This document shows positions 1-7,930 of a stretch of 64,000 nt of DNA, in pieces. The stretch's first letter is position 1; each line of letters opens with the position of its first letter. The stretch comes from Streptomyces hygroscopicus (GTDB lineage: Bacteria > Actinomycetota > Actinomycetes > Streptomycetales > Streptomycetaceae). A program made the position numbers and the translations under genes. The stretch lies in the NCBI RefSeq assembly GCF_026168105.1, contig NZ_LBMW01000005.1, positions 62,001 to 126,000 on the forward strand, in the 5' to 3' direction. The notes under the pieces are model-generated. The model saw nothing but the letters and a program-made list of their open reading frames with translations. It ran no database searches and had not been told where the DNA came from.

Positions 1-840
1 GGTGCCTACGGAGGCCGTGAGGTGAAGGAGGAGCTGCTCCCCCGGGCGGGTCGCGGGGAGCTGGTGCTCACGGTCGCCGCACACGGCCGGACCGGACACG
101 ACCCGGCCGAACTGGCGGTGGTCGCACGACGGGAGAGCGACGACACCTGGGTACTGGACGGGCTGCAGACGGCGGTGCCATGGGCGTACAACGCCGACTT
201 CGTCCTCGTACCGGCGCACACGGACGACTCCGGCCGCGCTGTCCTCGCGCTGGTGCCGCGCGTGCACGAGGGCGTAGTGCCCGCCGAACAGTTCTCCACC
301 ACCGGGGAACGGCTCGCGGAGCTTCGTCTGGAGTCGGCGCGGATCGCCGGGCGGTACGTGCTGGACACCGAGGGCGCGTGGGAACGGCTTCGTCTGCTGC
401 TCACCACGGGTACCTGCGCGCTCGCGCTCGGTCTCGGCGAGGCCGTACTGAGGATGACGAGCGCGTACACCGGCAAGCGGGAGCAGTTCGGCCACCCGAT
501 CGCCACGTTCCAGGCGGTCGCCGTACAGGCCGCCGACCGGTACATCGACCTGCGTGCCATGGAGGCCACGCTCTGGCAGGCCGCGTGGCGGGTCAGCTCC
601 GGTGCGGCGGGCGCGCTGCTGGCGGCCGGCGATGTGGCCGTGGCGAAGGTCTGGGCCTCGGAGGGGGTGCGGCGCGTGGTGCAGACCGCGCAGCATCTGC
701 ACGGAGGGTTCGGCGCCGACACCGACTATCCCCTGCATCGGTACCACGCCTGGGCCAAACACCTGGAACTGTCGCTCGGCCCTGCGGCGGCACATGAGGA
801 AGCCCTGGGCGACCTGCTGGCGGCACATCCGCTGGGGTAG
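1..840 (+). CDS. Acyl-CoA dehydrogenase, 5' end cut by window
   Basis: The reading frame is already open at base 1, so the gene begins outside the window. About 279 residues remain of a family usually near 380. The C-terminal helical domain is clear: YTGKREQFGHPIATFQ near the middle and HLHGGFGADTDYPLHRYHAW near the end are the standard acyl-CoA dehydrogenase signatures that contact FAD and the subunit interface. Such enzymes introduce a trans-2 double bond into acyl-CoA thioesters, passing electrons to ETF. The substrate cannot be told from this fragment. It converges on the rhodanese gene with a gap of only 23 bases. Confidence 0.85.
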   Translation, partial: GAYGGREVKEELLPRAGRGELVLTVAAHGRTGHDPAELAVVARRESDDTWVLDGLQTAVPWAYNADFVLVPAHTDDSGRAVLALVPRVHEGVVPAEQFSTTGERLAELRLESARIAGRYVLDTEGAWERLRLLLTTGTCALALGLGEAVLRMTSAYTGKREQFGHPIATFQAVAVQAADRYIDLRAMEATLWQAAWRVSSGAAGALLAAGDVAVAKVWASEGVRRVVQTAQHLHGGFGADTDYPLHRYHAWAKHLELSLGPAAAHEEALGDLLAAHPLG

Positions 841-863
841 CGGCGGGCGGCCTCCGGCCCGGA

Positions 864-1211
864 CTACAGCACGAAGCCGGACTCGCCCTTTGCATCCACG
901 ACGGGGCGGCCCGCGGCGGCCCACACCTGCATACCGCCGTCGACGTTCACCGCGTCGATGCCCTGCTGGACCAGGTACATCGCGACCTGGGCCGAACGGC
1001 CACCCGAGCGGCAGATCACATGGACCCGGCCGTCCTGCGGCACGGCCTCGGTGAACTCTCCGTACCGTGCGACGAACTCACTGAGGGGGATGTGCAGCGC
1101 CCCCTCGGCGTGACCCGCCTGCCACTCGTCGTCCTCGCGGACGTCCAGCAGGAAGTCGCCGTCCTTGAGGTCACCGACCTCGACCGTGGGCACAACAGCT
1201 CCGAAATGCAT
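864..1211 (-). CDS. Rhodanese-like domain protein
   Basis: A 115-residue single-domain rhodanese. The active-site loop CRSGGRS carries the catalytic cysteine at residue 68, and the N-terminal LLDVRE motif lies at residues 21-26. Single-domain rhodaneses carry a persulfide on the cysteine and move sulfane sulfur between acceptors; the physiological acceptor is not evident here. There is no signal peptide, so it is cytoplasmic. It stands alone, converging on the acyl-CoA dehydrogenase gene. A CGATCG-rich palindrome lies about 40 bases upstream of the start. Confidence 0.88.
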   Translation of the reverse strand: MHFGAVVPTVEVGDLKDGDFLLDVREDDEWQAGHAEGALHIPLSEFVARYGEFTEAVPQDGRVHVICRSGGRSAQVAMYLVQQGIDAVNVDGGMQVWAAAGRPVVDAKGESGFVL

Positions 1212-1250
1212 ACTCCGACGCTACCGGACCCGAGCGGTGCCGCGCCTCGA

Positions 1251-1262
1251 CCGATCGATCGG
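1251..1262. promoter_or_regulatory. Palindrome CCGATCGATCGG upstream of rhodanese gene
   Basis: A perfect 12-base palindrome 40 bases upstream of the rhodanese start. It could be an operator, but CGATCG strings are frequent in this genome, so the assignment is weak. Confidence 0.2.
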
Positions 1263-1318
1263 AGCGTGCGGGGCCGCCGAGCCCGGAGCACCCTCCGTCA
1301 CGAACCGCCTCCACCGGG

Positions 1319-2209
1319 TCAGCCGCGCAGTGCCCGCAGCTCGTCCTCCTTCTCCGCGACCTGGGCGAGCAGCTGCTCCGCGATCTCCTCGAGGAGGCGG
1401 TCGGGGTCGTCGGGGGCGAGCCTCAGCATCGAGCCGATCGCGCTCTCCTCCAGCTCGCGCGCCCTCAGCGTGAGCAGTTCCTTGCGCTGCGCGAGCCATT
1501 CGAGACGGGCGTAGAGCTCCTCGCTCCGGCTCGGCCTGCGCTCCTCGGGGACGGGCCCGGCCGCCCACTCCTCGGCGAGTTCCCGCAGCAGGTCCTCGTC
1601 GCCGCGGGCGTACGCGGCGTTGACCCGGGCGATGAACTCGTCGCGCCGCTTGCGCTCTTCCTCGTCCTGGGCGAGGTCGGGGTGGGCCTTGCGGGCGAGC
1701 TCGCGGTAGAGCCTGCGGGCCTCCTCGCTGGGGCGGACGCGCTGCGGGGGCCGCACGGGCCGGTCCGTCAGCATGGCCTGAGCCTCCGGGAACAGCCCGT
1801 CGGAGTCCATCCACCCGTGGAAGAGCTCCTCGACACCCGGCATCGGCATGACCCGGGCGCGTGCCTCGTGGGCGCGGCGTATGTCCTCCGGATCGCCGCT
1901 CAGAGCGGCCCGCGCCTCGGCGATCTCTGCCTCCAGTTCGTCGAGGCGCGTGTACATCGGGCCCAGCTTCTGGTGATGCAACCGGGAGAAGTTCTCGATC
2001 TCGACGCGGAAGGTCTCCACCGCGATCTCGTACTCGATCAACGCCTGCTCGGCGGCCCGCACGGCCCGCTCCAGCCGCTCCTCGGGCCGCGCCCCCGCCG
2101 CGGCACCGTCCACTCCGGTGCCTTCGGCGCCCTGGGCACCGGCGCCCTCGGCGACCGGCTCCTCGGCAGCGGACACGGGCTCGCTCTGCTCGGCTTCGGG
2201 CGTCATCAC
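1319..2209 (-). CDS. J-domain-containing protein
   Basis: A 296-residue protein. Residues 160-205 resemble a J domain: RRLYRELARKAHPD with the HPD tripeptide at 176-178, followed by a FIARVNAAY helix. The J domain is central rather than N-terminal as in classical DnaJ, and there is no G/F region or zinc finger. The first 45 residues are acidic and low complexity, residues 45-110 look like a coiled coil, and the C-terminus is also helical and charged. HPD-bearing proteins stimulate Hsp70 ATPase; the client is unknown. Two ATG codons lie in tandem at the start, so the true start may be 2206. No convincing ribosome binding site is seen. Confidence 0.75.
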   Translation of the reverse strand: MMTPEAEQSEPVSAAEEPVAEGAGAQGAEGTGVDGAAAGARPEERLERAVRAAEQALIEYEIAVETFRVEIENFSRLHHQKLGPMYTRLDELEAEIAEARAALSGDPEDIRRAHEARARVMPMPGVEELFHGWMDSDGLFPEAQAMLTDRPVRPPQRVRPSEEARRLYRELARKAHPDLAQDEEERKRRDEFIARVNAAYARGDEDLLRELAEEWAAGPVPEERRPSRSEELYARLEWLAQRKELLTLRARELEESAIGSMLRLAPDDPDRLLEEIAEQLLAQVAEKEDELRALRG

Positions 2210-2332
2210 CGGACCAGCCTAAGACACGACGGCGGCCCCTCCCCCGGTACGTCAAGGCCGAGAACCACCGTGCTGCCCCGGACCCGATGCCCCAGACCCG
2301 CCGACCCTGACCCCGGAAGACTCCTGAACTGG

Positions 2333-2510
2333 GCCCACGGCCTGGACCCACGAACCGGACCCACGGCCTGGACCCGCGGAACCAGCCCGGCCGTCCCAGC
2401 CCCGCCGAATCAGGCCCCCTGAACCAGACGCGCAGAACGAGACCTGCGGGACCAGACCCTCAGAACCAGACCCGCGGGACCAGACCCGCAGAAGCAGACC
2501 CCTGGACGTA
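2333..2510. repeat. Degenerate GACC/CAGACC-rich repeats in intergenic gap 2210-2611
   Basis: The 400-base gap between the J-domain gene and the NmrA-like gene holds two blocks of short imperfect direct repeats. CCCACGGCCTGGACCC occurs around 2333 and again near 2361, and variants of GGGACCAGACCC run from 2417 to 2505. Open frames through it are short and low complexity, so it looks non-coding. The right end contains the promoter region of the reductase gene. Confidence 0.5.
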
Positions 2511-2611
2511 GGGCTCGGCTGGTCCTCTCCGACGATGCGGCGGGCCGGTCGTCCTTCCTAGGCTCGGCACGTTCAGGATCGATCAGCCCCGAAGCCCCGA
2601 GGAGAAGAACC

Positions 2612-3445
2612 TTGATCGTGGTGACCGGTGCCACCGGCAACGTCGGACGTGCCCTCGTCGAGCGCCTCGTGAGCGAGGACCGGCCGGTAAGGGCACTGAC
2701 ACGCGACCCGCAACGGGCCGCCCTGCCTGCCGCGGCGGAGGTGGTACAGCTCCAACTCGACGACCCCGCCACCCTGTTCCGGGGTGCCTCACAGCTGTTC
2801 CTCTACATTCAGGCCGCGGGCGAGCGGACCGCCGCCTTTCTGGAGGCGGCCCGGCAGGCCGGAGTGCGGCACGTCGTCATGCTCTCCTCGGGGATCATCC
2901 GGGAGGGCGCCGACGAGACCCACCCCATCCATGTGATGCATGCGACGACCGAACGGGTGGTCCGCGACAGCGGCCTGCAGTGGACCTTCCTGCGACCCAA
3001 CGCGTTCGCGACCAATGCCTTCCAATGGGCCCCGCAGATCCGCGCAGGGAACACCGTTCGCGGCGTCTTCGCGGACTCGCAGAGCGCCCCCATCCACGAG
3101 GACGACATCGCCGCCGTGGCTCAACGCGTCCTGGTCGACGGCGGACACGAGGGCGCCGTGCACCGCCTCACCGGACCCGAGGCGATCACCACGGCCGGAC
3201 AGGTCGCCGCGATCGGCCGGGCCCTCGGCCGTGACCTGCACTTCGTCGAGATGCCCCCGGACGAGGCGAGCGCTGAGCTCTTCCCACACGTCCCCCCGCC
3301 AGTGCTGCAGGCTCTCCTGAAGACCTACGAGGCCGCCGTGGGCGTACCGCCGGAGATCACCACCACCGTGGAGAAGATCACCGGCACCCCGGCCCGCGCC
3401 TTCGCCACCTGGGCCGAGGACCACGCCGACGACTTCCGAGCCTGA
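2612..3445 (+). CDS. NmrA-like NAD(P)-binding SDR family protein
   Basis: A 277-residue atypical short-chain dehydrogenase. The N-terminal VVTGATGNVGRAL (GxxGxxG at residues 6-12) is a dinucleotide-binding Rossmann motif. HVVMLSSG and LRPNAFATN in the middle fit the NmrA/QOR2-like subgroup, which either reduces quinone-like substrates or senses NADP(H). The start is a TTG preceded by GAGGAGAAG about 8 bases upstream; the residues immediately following are the core strand of the fold, so no longer start is needed. It converges on the DUF2252 gene. Confidence 0.82.
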   Translation: MIVVTGATGNVGRALVERLVSEDRPVRALTRDPQRAALPAAAEVVQLQLDDPATLFRGASQLFLYIQAAGERTAAFLEAARQAGVRHVVMLSSGIIREGADETHPIHVMHATTERVVRDSGLQWTFLRPNAFATNAFQWAPQIRAGNTVRGVFADSQSAPIHEDDIAAVAQRVLVDGGHEGAVHRLTGPEAITTAGQVAAIGRALGRDLHFVEMPPDEASAELFPHVPPPVLQALLKTYEAAVGVPPEITTTVEKITGTPARAFATWAEDHADDFRA

Positions 3446-3453
3446 CCGCCCCT

Positions 3454-4947
3454 TCAGACCCCCATCTCCGCGGCAATCCGCCCTCCCTGCACCGCAGCCA
3501 CCAGCTCCGCGTGGTCCGCCTCCGTGCGGTCCGCGTAGGCCACGGCGAACGTGGCCATCGCCTCGTCCAGTTCCTCGTTCTTGCCGCAGTAGCCGGAGAT
3601 CAGGCGCGGGTCGGCGCTGTGGCTGTGGGCGCGGGCCAGCAGCGCCCCGGTCATACGGGCGTAGTCGTCGATCTGGTCGGCGACCAGGGCCGCGGGGTCC
3701 ACGCTGCCCTTGCGGTTGCGGAACTGCCTTACCTGGTAAGGGCGTCCGTCGACCGAAGTCCAGCCCAGCAGAATGTCGCTGACGACCTGCATCCGCTTCT
3801 GGCCGAGCACGACCCGGCGGCCCTCGTGCTCCACCTCCGGCAGCGCATGGCCCACCGTGGCCAGGTGGGGGAGCAGAGCGGACGGACGGGCCTCCTTGAC
3901 CTGGAGGACCAGCGGTTCGCCGCGGTGGTCGAGGAGCAGCACCACATACGAGCGCGTGCCCACGCTGCCCGTGCCGACCACGCGGAATGCCACGTCGTGC
4001 ACCGCGTACCGGGCCAGGAGCGGGAGGCGGTCCTCGGACAGCGTCGTCAGATAGTGCTCCAGCGACGCCGCGACCGTCGCCGCCTCCGCGTCGGGTATGC
4101 GGCGCAGCACCGGCGACGCGTCCACGAAGCGGCGGCCGCCGTCCTCGACCTGTTCCGTCGACTTCGCCGCGAACCGGCCGCTGGTGTTGGCCCGTGCCTT
4201 CTCGGAGACCCGCTCCAGGGTGCCGAGCAGGTCGTGGGCGTCCGTGTGGGAGACCAGTTCCTCGTCCGCGATCGCGTTCCAGGCGTCCAGGACCGGGAGC
4301 TTGGCCAGCAGGCGCATCGTGCGCCGGTAGGCGCCCACCGCGTCCTGCGCCGCCTCCCGGCACTTGTCCTCGTCTGCCCCCGCCTCGCGGCCGGCGAGCA
4401 CCAGCGAGGTGGCGAGCCGCTTGAGGTCCCACTCCCAGGGGCCGTGCACCGTCTCGTCGAAGTCGTTCAGGTCGATGACCAGGCCGCCGCGCGCGTCCCC
4501 GTACAGACCGAAGTTCGCCGCGTGCGCGTCGCCGCAGATCTGGGTGCTCATGCCGGTCATGGGGGTGCGGGCGAGGTCGTAGGCCATGAGGCCCGCCGAG
4601 CCGCGCAGGAACGCGAAGGGCGTGGCCGCCATCCTGCCGACGCGTATCGGTGTGAGCTCGGGTATCCGGCCGCGGTTGGACTCCTCGACCGCGGTGACCG
4701 CGTCCGGGCGATCGACGTCCACCACCAGCTCGGCGTGCGAGCGGCGGCGCACGCGCGCGCGGAGCGCCTTGCCCTCCTCCTTGGGAGAGCCCTGGGCCGG
4801 CCACCGAGCGAAGCCACGCACCGCGGAGATCCTGGCCGCCTGCGGCGGCACCGCCGCCCCCACCTCTGCACCGACCCCTGCACCGACCTCGGTCACTGCG
4901 ACCGCCTCCCCCGCCGTCCACTGTCCACGCAGCCGTACGAACATCAA
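3454..4947 (-). CDS. DUF2252 domain-containing protein
   Basis: A 497-residue protein matching the DUF2252 family over almost its whole length. The conserved block GRMAATPFAFLRG, then CGDAHAANFG at 138-147 and DLNDFDE at 159-165, is typical. The CGDxHxxN and DxNDFD motifs recall the catalytic loop and DFG-like aspartate of aminoglycoside-phosphotransferase-like kinases, so an atypical kinase role is possible, but no substrate is known. The start is TTG at 4947 or ATG at 4944, one codon later. The first 35 residues are low complexity. No operon partner is present. Confidence 0.8.
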   Translation of the reverse strand: MMFVRLRGQWTAGEAVAVTEVGAGVGAEVGAAVPPQAARISAVRGFARWPAQGSPKEEGKALRARVRRRSHAELVVDVDRPDAVTAVEESNRGRIPELTPIRVGRMAATPFAFLRGSAGLMAYDLARTPMTGMSTQICGDAHAANFGLYGDARGGLVIDLNDFDETVHGPWEWDLKRLATSLVLAGREAGADEDKCREAAQDAVGAYRRTMRLLAKLPVLDAWNAIADEELVSHTDAHDLLGTLERVSEKARANTSGRFAAKSTEQVEDGGRRFVDASPVLRRIPDAEAATVAASLEHYLTTLSEDRLPLLARYAVHDVAFRVVGTGSVGTRSYVVLLLDHRGEPLVLQVKEARPSALLPHLATVGHALPEVEHEGRRVVLGQKRMQVVSDILLGWTSVDGRPYQVRQFRNRKGSVDPAALVADQIDDYARMTGALLARAHSHSADPRLISGYCGKNEELDEAMATFAVAYADRTEADHAELVAAVQGGRIAAEMGV

Positions 4948-5031
4948 CTGGCCATGACCGTACAGCGGGCCGCCGGGAGGCGTCAGACCCTGTGGACAAC
5001 TGCCGGAGGTTCGTGAACCCCGTCGGGCTCG

Positions 5032-5688
5032 TCAGGGGCGGGTAAGCGTGTCCAGCGTCATCGCCACCAACTGGCCCTCAAGTCCGGCCTGCTCAGGCAT
5101 GAACGCGGCCCGGAAGGTGCGGGCATGCAGGAGGGACATCAGCCACCAGGCGGCCGCGTGCGGATCGAGGTCCTTGCGGATGACCTCTGCCTGCTGGCCG
5201 TGGCGGACCAACTCGGCGAATGTCTCGGCGAAGCGCTGGTGCGCGACGTGCACCGCTTCTCGCAGTTCGGGTTCGCCGCTGAGTGTGAACGCGTCGGCGA
5301 AGAGGAAACCGAGCGAGCCGCGGGCGTGGAAGCGCGCCATGTGGTCCGGCTCCAGGAAGCCGGCCAGTAGACCGGTCACGGACTGTCCGGTCTCGACCGC
5401 TTCGGTGAGCATCGCACAGACGTGGGACACGGCCCGGTCCAGGACCGCCTGGTACAGCGCGGCCTTGGAGCCGAAATTCTGGAAGACGACCGGCTCGCTG
5501 ACGCCGATGCGGGCGGCGATCGCGGAGACCTTGGTGCGCTGGTACCCGGTCTCCGCGAAGACCTCCGTAGCGGCCCTCAGGATCGACTCACGGCGTTCGG
5601 CCGGGGTCATCCGTACTCGCTTGGTGCTCGCTTCCGTCCGCTTCGTCGTGTCGCTCACATGCGCCATCGTACGGTCTCTTGCGCCCAT
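5032..5688 (-). CDS. TetR family transcriptional regulator
   Basis: A 218-residue TetR-type repressor. The N-terminal DNA-binding domain, residues 30-80, includes RESILRAATEVFAETGY and the helix-turn-helix VSAIAARIGVSEPVVFQNF. The C-terminal half is the ligand and dimer domain; the ligand is not predictable. It is divergent from a SAM methyltransferase, and two palindromes lie in the 60-base gap between them. The first lies just upstream of the ATG at 5688, so it probably represses its own gene and the methyltransferase gene. An alternative start is the ATG at 5667 (MAHVSDTTKR), which has a weak AAGAGA upstream; the start at 5688 has no ribosome binding site. Confidence 0.88.
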   Translation of the reverse strand: MGARDRTMAHVSDTTKRTEASTKRVRMTPAERRESILRAATEVFAETGYQRTKVSAIAARIGVSEPVVFQNFGSKAALYQAVLDRAVSHVCAMLTEAVETGQSVTGLLAGFLEPDHMARFHARGSLGFLFADAFTLSGEPELREAVHVAHQRFAETFAELVRHGQQAEVIRKDLDPHAAAWWLMSLLHARTFRAAFMPEQAGLEGQLVAMTLDTLTRP

Positions 5689-5690
5689 TA

Positions 5691-5706
5691 CTTAGTCGCG
5701 ACTAAG
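5691..5706. promoter_or_regulatory. TetR operator O1 (CTTAGTCGCGACTAAG)
   Basis: A perfect 16-base palindrome ending 2 bases from the TetR start at 5688. It shares its half-site CTTAGT/ACTAAG with a second palindrome 29 bases away, as expected for paired operators of an autoregulated TetR repressor. Confidence 0.7.
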
Positions 5707-5718
5707 CTGACCTCAGGT

Positions 5719-5736
5719 ACTTAGTAGTGACTAAGT
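5719..5736. promoter_or_regulatory. TetR operator O2 (ACTTAGTAGTGACTAAGT)
   Basis: An inverted repeat with arms ACTTAGT and ACTAAGT. It lies directly upstream of the AAGGAG ribosome binding site of the methyltransferase gene, so occupancy would block that transcript. Confidence 0.7.
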
Positions 5737-5748
5737 AAGGAGCATCGC

Positions 5749-6414
5749 GTGAATCTGGGTCAACTCCTCCAGCACGGTCAGCCGCACCCCGACACCGAGG
5801 GCCGGCTCATCGCCCACGCCCGGGGCTATGAACTCTTCGGCGCCGTCTTCTTCGGCGGCCTGCGCCCGCATGCCTACGTCCGTCTGGCCCGCCTCAGCGG
5901 CGCCCGCCCCGGCGACCGGGTCCTGGAGGTCGGCTGCGGCACCGGATACCTGACCCGGCGCATGGCGAATGCCGTCGGCCCCGGCGGATCGGTGCTCGGC
6001 ATCGACCCGTCCGCCGAGGTCATCGCCTACTCACGCCGGAAGACGCCCGAGCCGCACTGCAGCTACGAGACCGGGGTCGGCGAGGCGCTCGACGCGTCGG
6101 ACGGCTCGTTCGACGTGGTCGTCACCGCCCTGACCATGCACCACCTGCCCGAAGTCCTACGGCCGGTCGCGCTCCGGGAGATGTACCGGGTGCTGCGCCC
6201 CGGCGGCCGGCTACTCGTCGCCGACTTCCGACCGCCACGTACCCGGCCCGTCCGGCACCTCATCACCGCGAGCGCCGGACACGTCATGGCGAACTACCGC
6301 GTGGACCTGCTCGACGGACTGATCGCGGACGCCGGCTTCGAGGTGCGCGGGCGCGGGGAAGTACGGCCTTGGTTGCGGTACGTGCAGGCAGCGCGGTCGG
6401 AGAGGACGTCGTGA
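5749..6414 (+). CDS. Class I SAM-dependent methyltransferase
   Basis: A 221-residue methyltransferase of the UbiE/type 11 kind. Motif I is VLEVGCGTGYL at residues 58-68, followed by the acidic LGIDPS strand, then SFDVVVTALTMHH and VLRPGGRLLVADF, which are the remaining hallmarks of the SAM fold. The GTG start is preceded by AAGGAG about 8 bases upstream. It is probably the direct target of the divergent TetR repressor, so it may respond to a small molecule that it modifies; the substrate is unknown. Confidence 0.85.
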   Translation: MNLGQLLQHGQPHPDTEGRLIAHARGYELFGAVFFGGLRPHAYVRLARLSGARPGDRVLEVGCGTGYLTRRMANAVGPGGSVLGIDPSAEVIAYSRRKTPEPHCSYETGVGEALDASDGSFDVVVTALTMHHLPEVLRPVALREMYRVLRPGGRLLVADFRPPRTRPVRHLITASAGHVMANYRVDLLDGLIADAGFEVRGRGEVRPWLRYVQAARSERTS

Positions 6415-6436
6415 GATGTCCGCCGTAAGTGCCCGC

Positions 6437-6516
6437 GATCGAGGACCGGACCCTGTCCGTCCTGATCGAGGACCAGACCCTGTCCGTCCTGATCGAGGGC
6501 CGGACCCTGTCCGTCC
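6437..6516. repeat. Three tandem 27-bp repeats
   Basis: The unit begins GATCGAGGACCGGACCCTGT and continues with CCGTCCT. It occurs three times in a row (6437-6463, 6464-6490, 6491-6516) with one or two substitutions per copy. The array lies just after the methyltransferase stop codon and before the convergent PAP2 gene. It is apparently non-coding. Confidence 0.8.
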
Positions 6517-6683
6517 CAACGGTGCTCGACAGCGCCGGGGTTTGAACAGGGTGAGCCCAAAGGAGCATGGAGTGATCTTGAGTCCGTGGACGGGCAGCGG
6601 AGTGCTTCTGCAGAGCCGTTGCAGAACGGTGAATCAACGGCGAGGGCGGGAGGGGAGGCGGCCGGTTCTGTTCGGCCGTCTGC

Positions 6684-7331
6684 TTAGCGGGCGGCGTGGG
6701 TGCCGGCGGGAGCAGCGGTGAGCAGGGGGTGCAGTACGCCGGTGCGCAGGTGGGCGACGAGCGGGGTGGCGAGGCGGCCCATGAGGAGGCTGGCCAGGTA
6801 GGCGACGGGCAGGGCGAGGAGGGCGGCGCCGATGACGTCGTGGGGGTAGTGGGCGCCGACGTAGATGCGGGTGAAGCCTTCCAATAGCGCGAAGACGGCG
6901 GCGAAGGCGGACAGGCGCCGGTCGAGGAGCCACAGGGCTGCCACGGTGGCGAAGGCGGTGGTGCTGTGGCCGCTGGGGAAGGCGTAGTCGGTGCGCGCGG
7001 GGCAGACGTCGACGAAGTAGTCGTGCGGCAGCGAGTAGCACGGCCGCACCTCCGCAACCAGCTTCTTGGCCACCTCCGCGACGGCGAAGGCGGCCACCAC
7101 GGCGACCGGCGCGGTCAGGGCGAGGCTCATCGACCGGGTATCGCGGCGGCGGGCATTCCACCAGCCCATCAGCATGAGCACCGCGAACACCCCCAGGCCG
7201 GCGTTGGTCCACAGCTCGATCGGGGTGTTGAGCCACGGGGTGTCGCGGGCGAAGTCGGTGACGGTGGTGAACATCGAGCCGTCGACCGTGGAGCCGTCGA
7301 AGGCAAGCTGGACCGCAGAGTGCACTGTCAT
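6684..7331 (-). CDS. PAP2-family membrane phosphatase
   Basis: A 215-residue integral membrane phosphatase. All three PAP2 signature blocks are present: KKLVAEVRP at 89-97, PSGH at 119-122 and TRIYVGAHYPHD at 154-165, with the second histidine as nucleophile. Five or six hydrophobic segments flank them. The family dephosphorylates lipid phosphates such as phosphatidic acid or undecaprenyl diphosphate on the outer face of the membrane. The ATG at 7331 is chosen because GGAGA lies about 10 bases before it and because the region upstream of it is unlike the family. An adjacent divergent BlaI-like repressor might co-regulate it. Confidence 0.87.
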   Translation of the reverse strand: MTVHSAVQLAFDGSTVDGSMFTTVTDFARDTPWLNTPIELWTNAGLGVFAVLMLMGWWNARRRDTRSMSLALTAPVAVVAAFAVAEVAKKLVAEVRPCYSLPHDYFVDVCPARTDYAFPSGHSTTAFATVAALWLLDRRLSAFAAVFALLEGFTRIYVGAHYPHDVIGAALLALPVAYLASLLMGRLATPLVAHLRTGVLHPLLTAAPAGTHAAR

Positions 7332-7485
7332 CAAGCGGGGTCTCCCAAGGTCGGGGCCTGCTGGCGGGCAGCACCCCTGACATCTACAGGTGTGTAAAAC
7401 TTCAGGGCGGCGTGCGCCGCTCCCGGGGAAGGGGCCTTGGCCGCGCATGCTGCGTCCGGAGGGGGTGGCAGACTCGGCGCGGATG

Positions 7486-7505
7486 CTTCTACGGTGACGT
7501 AGAAG
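7486..7505. promoter_or_regulatory. BlaI-type operator 1 (CTTCTACG-N4-CGTAGAAG)
   Basis: An inverted repeat with 8-base arms CTTCTACG and CGTAGAAG. It lies 41 bases upstream of the BlaI-like gene and immediately before a second, related palindrome. The position suggests autorepression. Confidence 0.65.
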
Positions 7506-7506
7506 T

Positions 7507-7522
7507 TCTACCGGACTGTAGA
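7507..7522. promoter_or_regulatory. BlaI-type operator 2 (TCTAC-N6-GTAGA)
   Basis: A second inverted repeat sharing the TCTAC/GTAGA half-site with operator 1, next to the GGAAGG ribosome binding site of the repressor gene. Confidence 0.6.
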
Positions 7523-7546
7523 CGATGAACGGAAGGTAGCCAAGTC

Positions 7547-7930
7547 ATGAACTCGGGCCAAGGTCGGGGTGAGCGCAGAGCGGGTGGCGCGCTGGAGGCC
7601 GAGGTCCTGGCCCTGCTGCAGGCATCCCGGCAGGCGCAGACCCCGGGCGAGGTGCTGCGGCAACTGGGGGACGGTCTGTCCTACAGCACGGTGGTGACGG
7701 TGCTGTCGAGGATGTTCGACAAGGGGCTGCTGACCCGCAGCAAGCAGGGCCGCGCCTACGCGTATGTGCCGGTCGCCGACGCCCATGGACTGACCGCGCG
7801 GCGCATGCGCCAGGTACTGGAGTCCGACCCCGACCGCGAGGCCGTCCTCTCCCGGTTCGTTGAGGACCTGCCTGCCCGGGACGAGCAGCTGCTGCGGCAG
7901 CTGCTCGGTGACCTGCCGGACCAGGGGTGA
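7547..7930 (+). CDS. BlaI/MecI/CopY family transcriptional repressor
   Basis: A 127-residue winged-helix repressor. EAEVLALLQASRQAQTPGEV and LSYSTVVTVLSRMFDKGLLTR are the typical first helix and recognition helix. The family binds palindromes as dimers and is inactivated by proteolysis or by metal. GGAAGG lies about 10 bases before the ATG. Its stop overlaps the start of an M56 peptidase gene, the usual sensor and protease partner in BlaR-BlaI systems. Two related palindromes upstream are its likely operators. The inducing signal is unknown; no beta-lactamase gene is nearby. Confidence 0.9.
   Translation: MNSGQGRGERRAGGALEAEVLALLQASRQAQTPGEVLRQLGDGLSYSTVVTVLSRMFDKGLLTRSKQGRAYAYVPVADAHGLTARRMRQVLESDPDREAVLSRFVEDLPARDEQLLRQLLGDLPDQG

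Noticed and set aside
2210..2611. Possible small gene between the J-domain and NmrA-like genes
   Set aside because: Open frames there encode only repetitive Pro/Arg/Thr peptides without ribosome binding sites.
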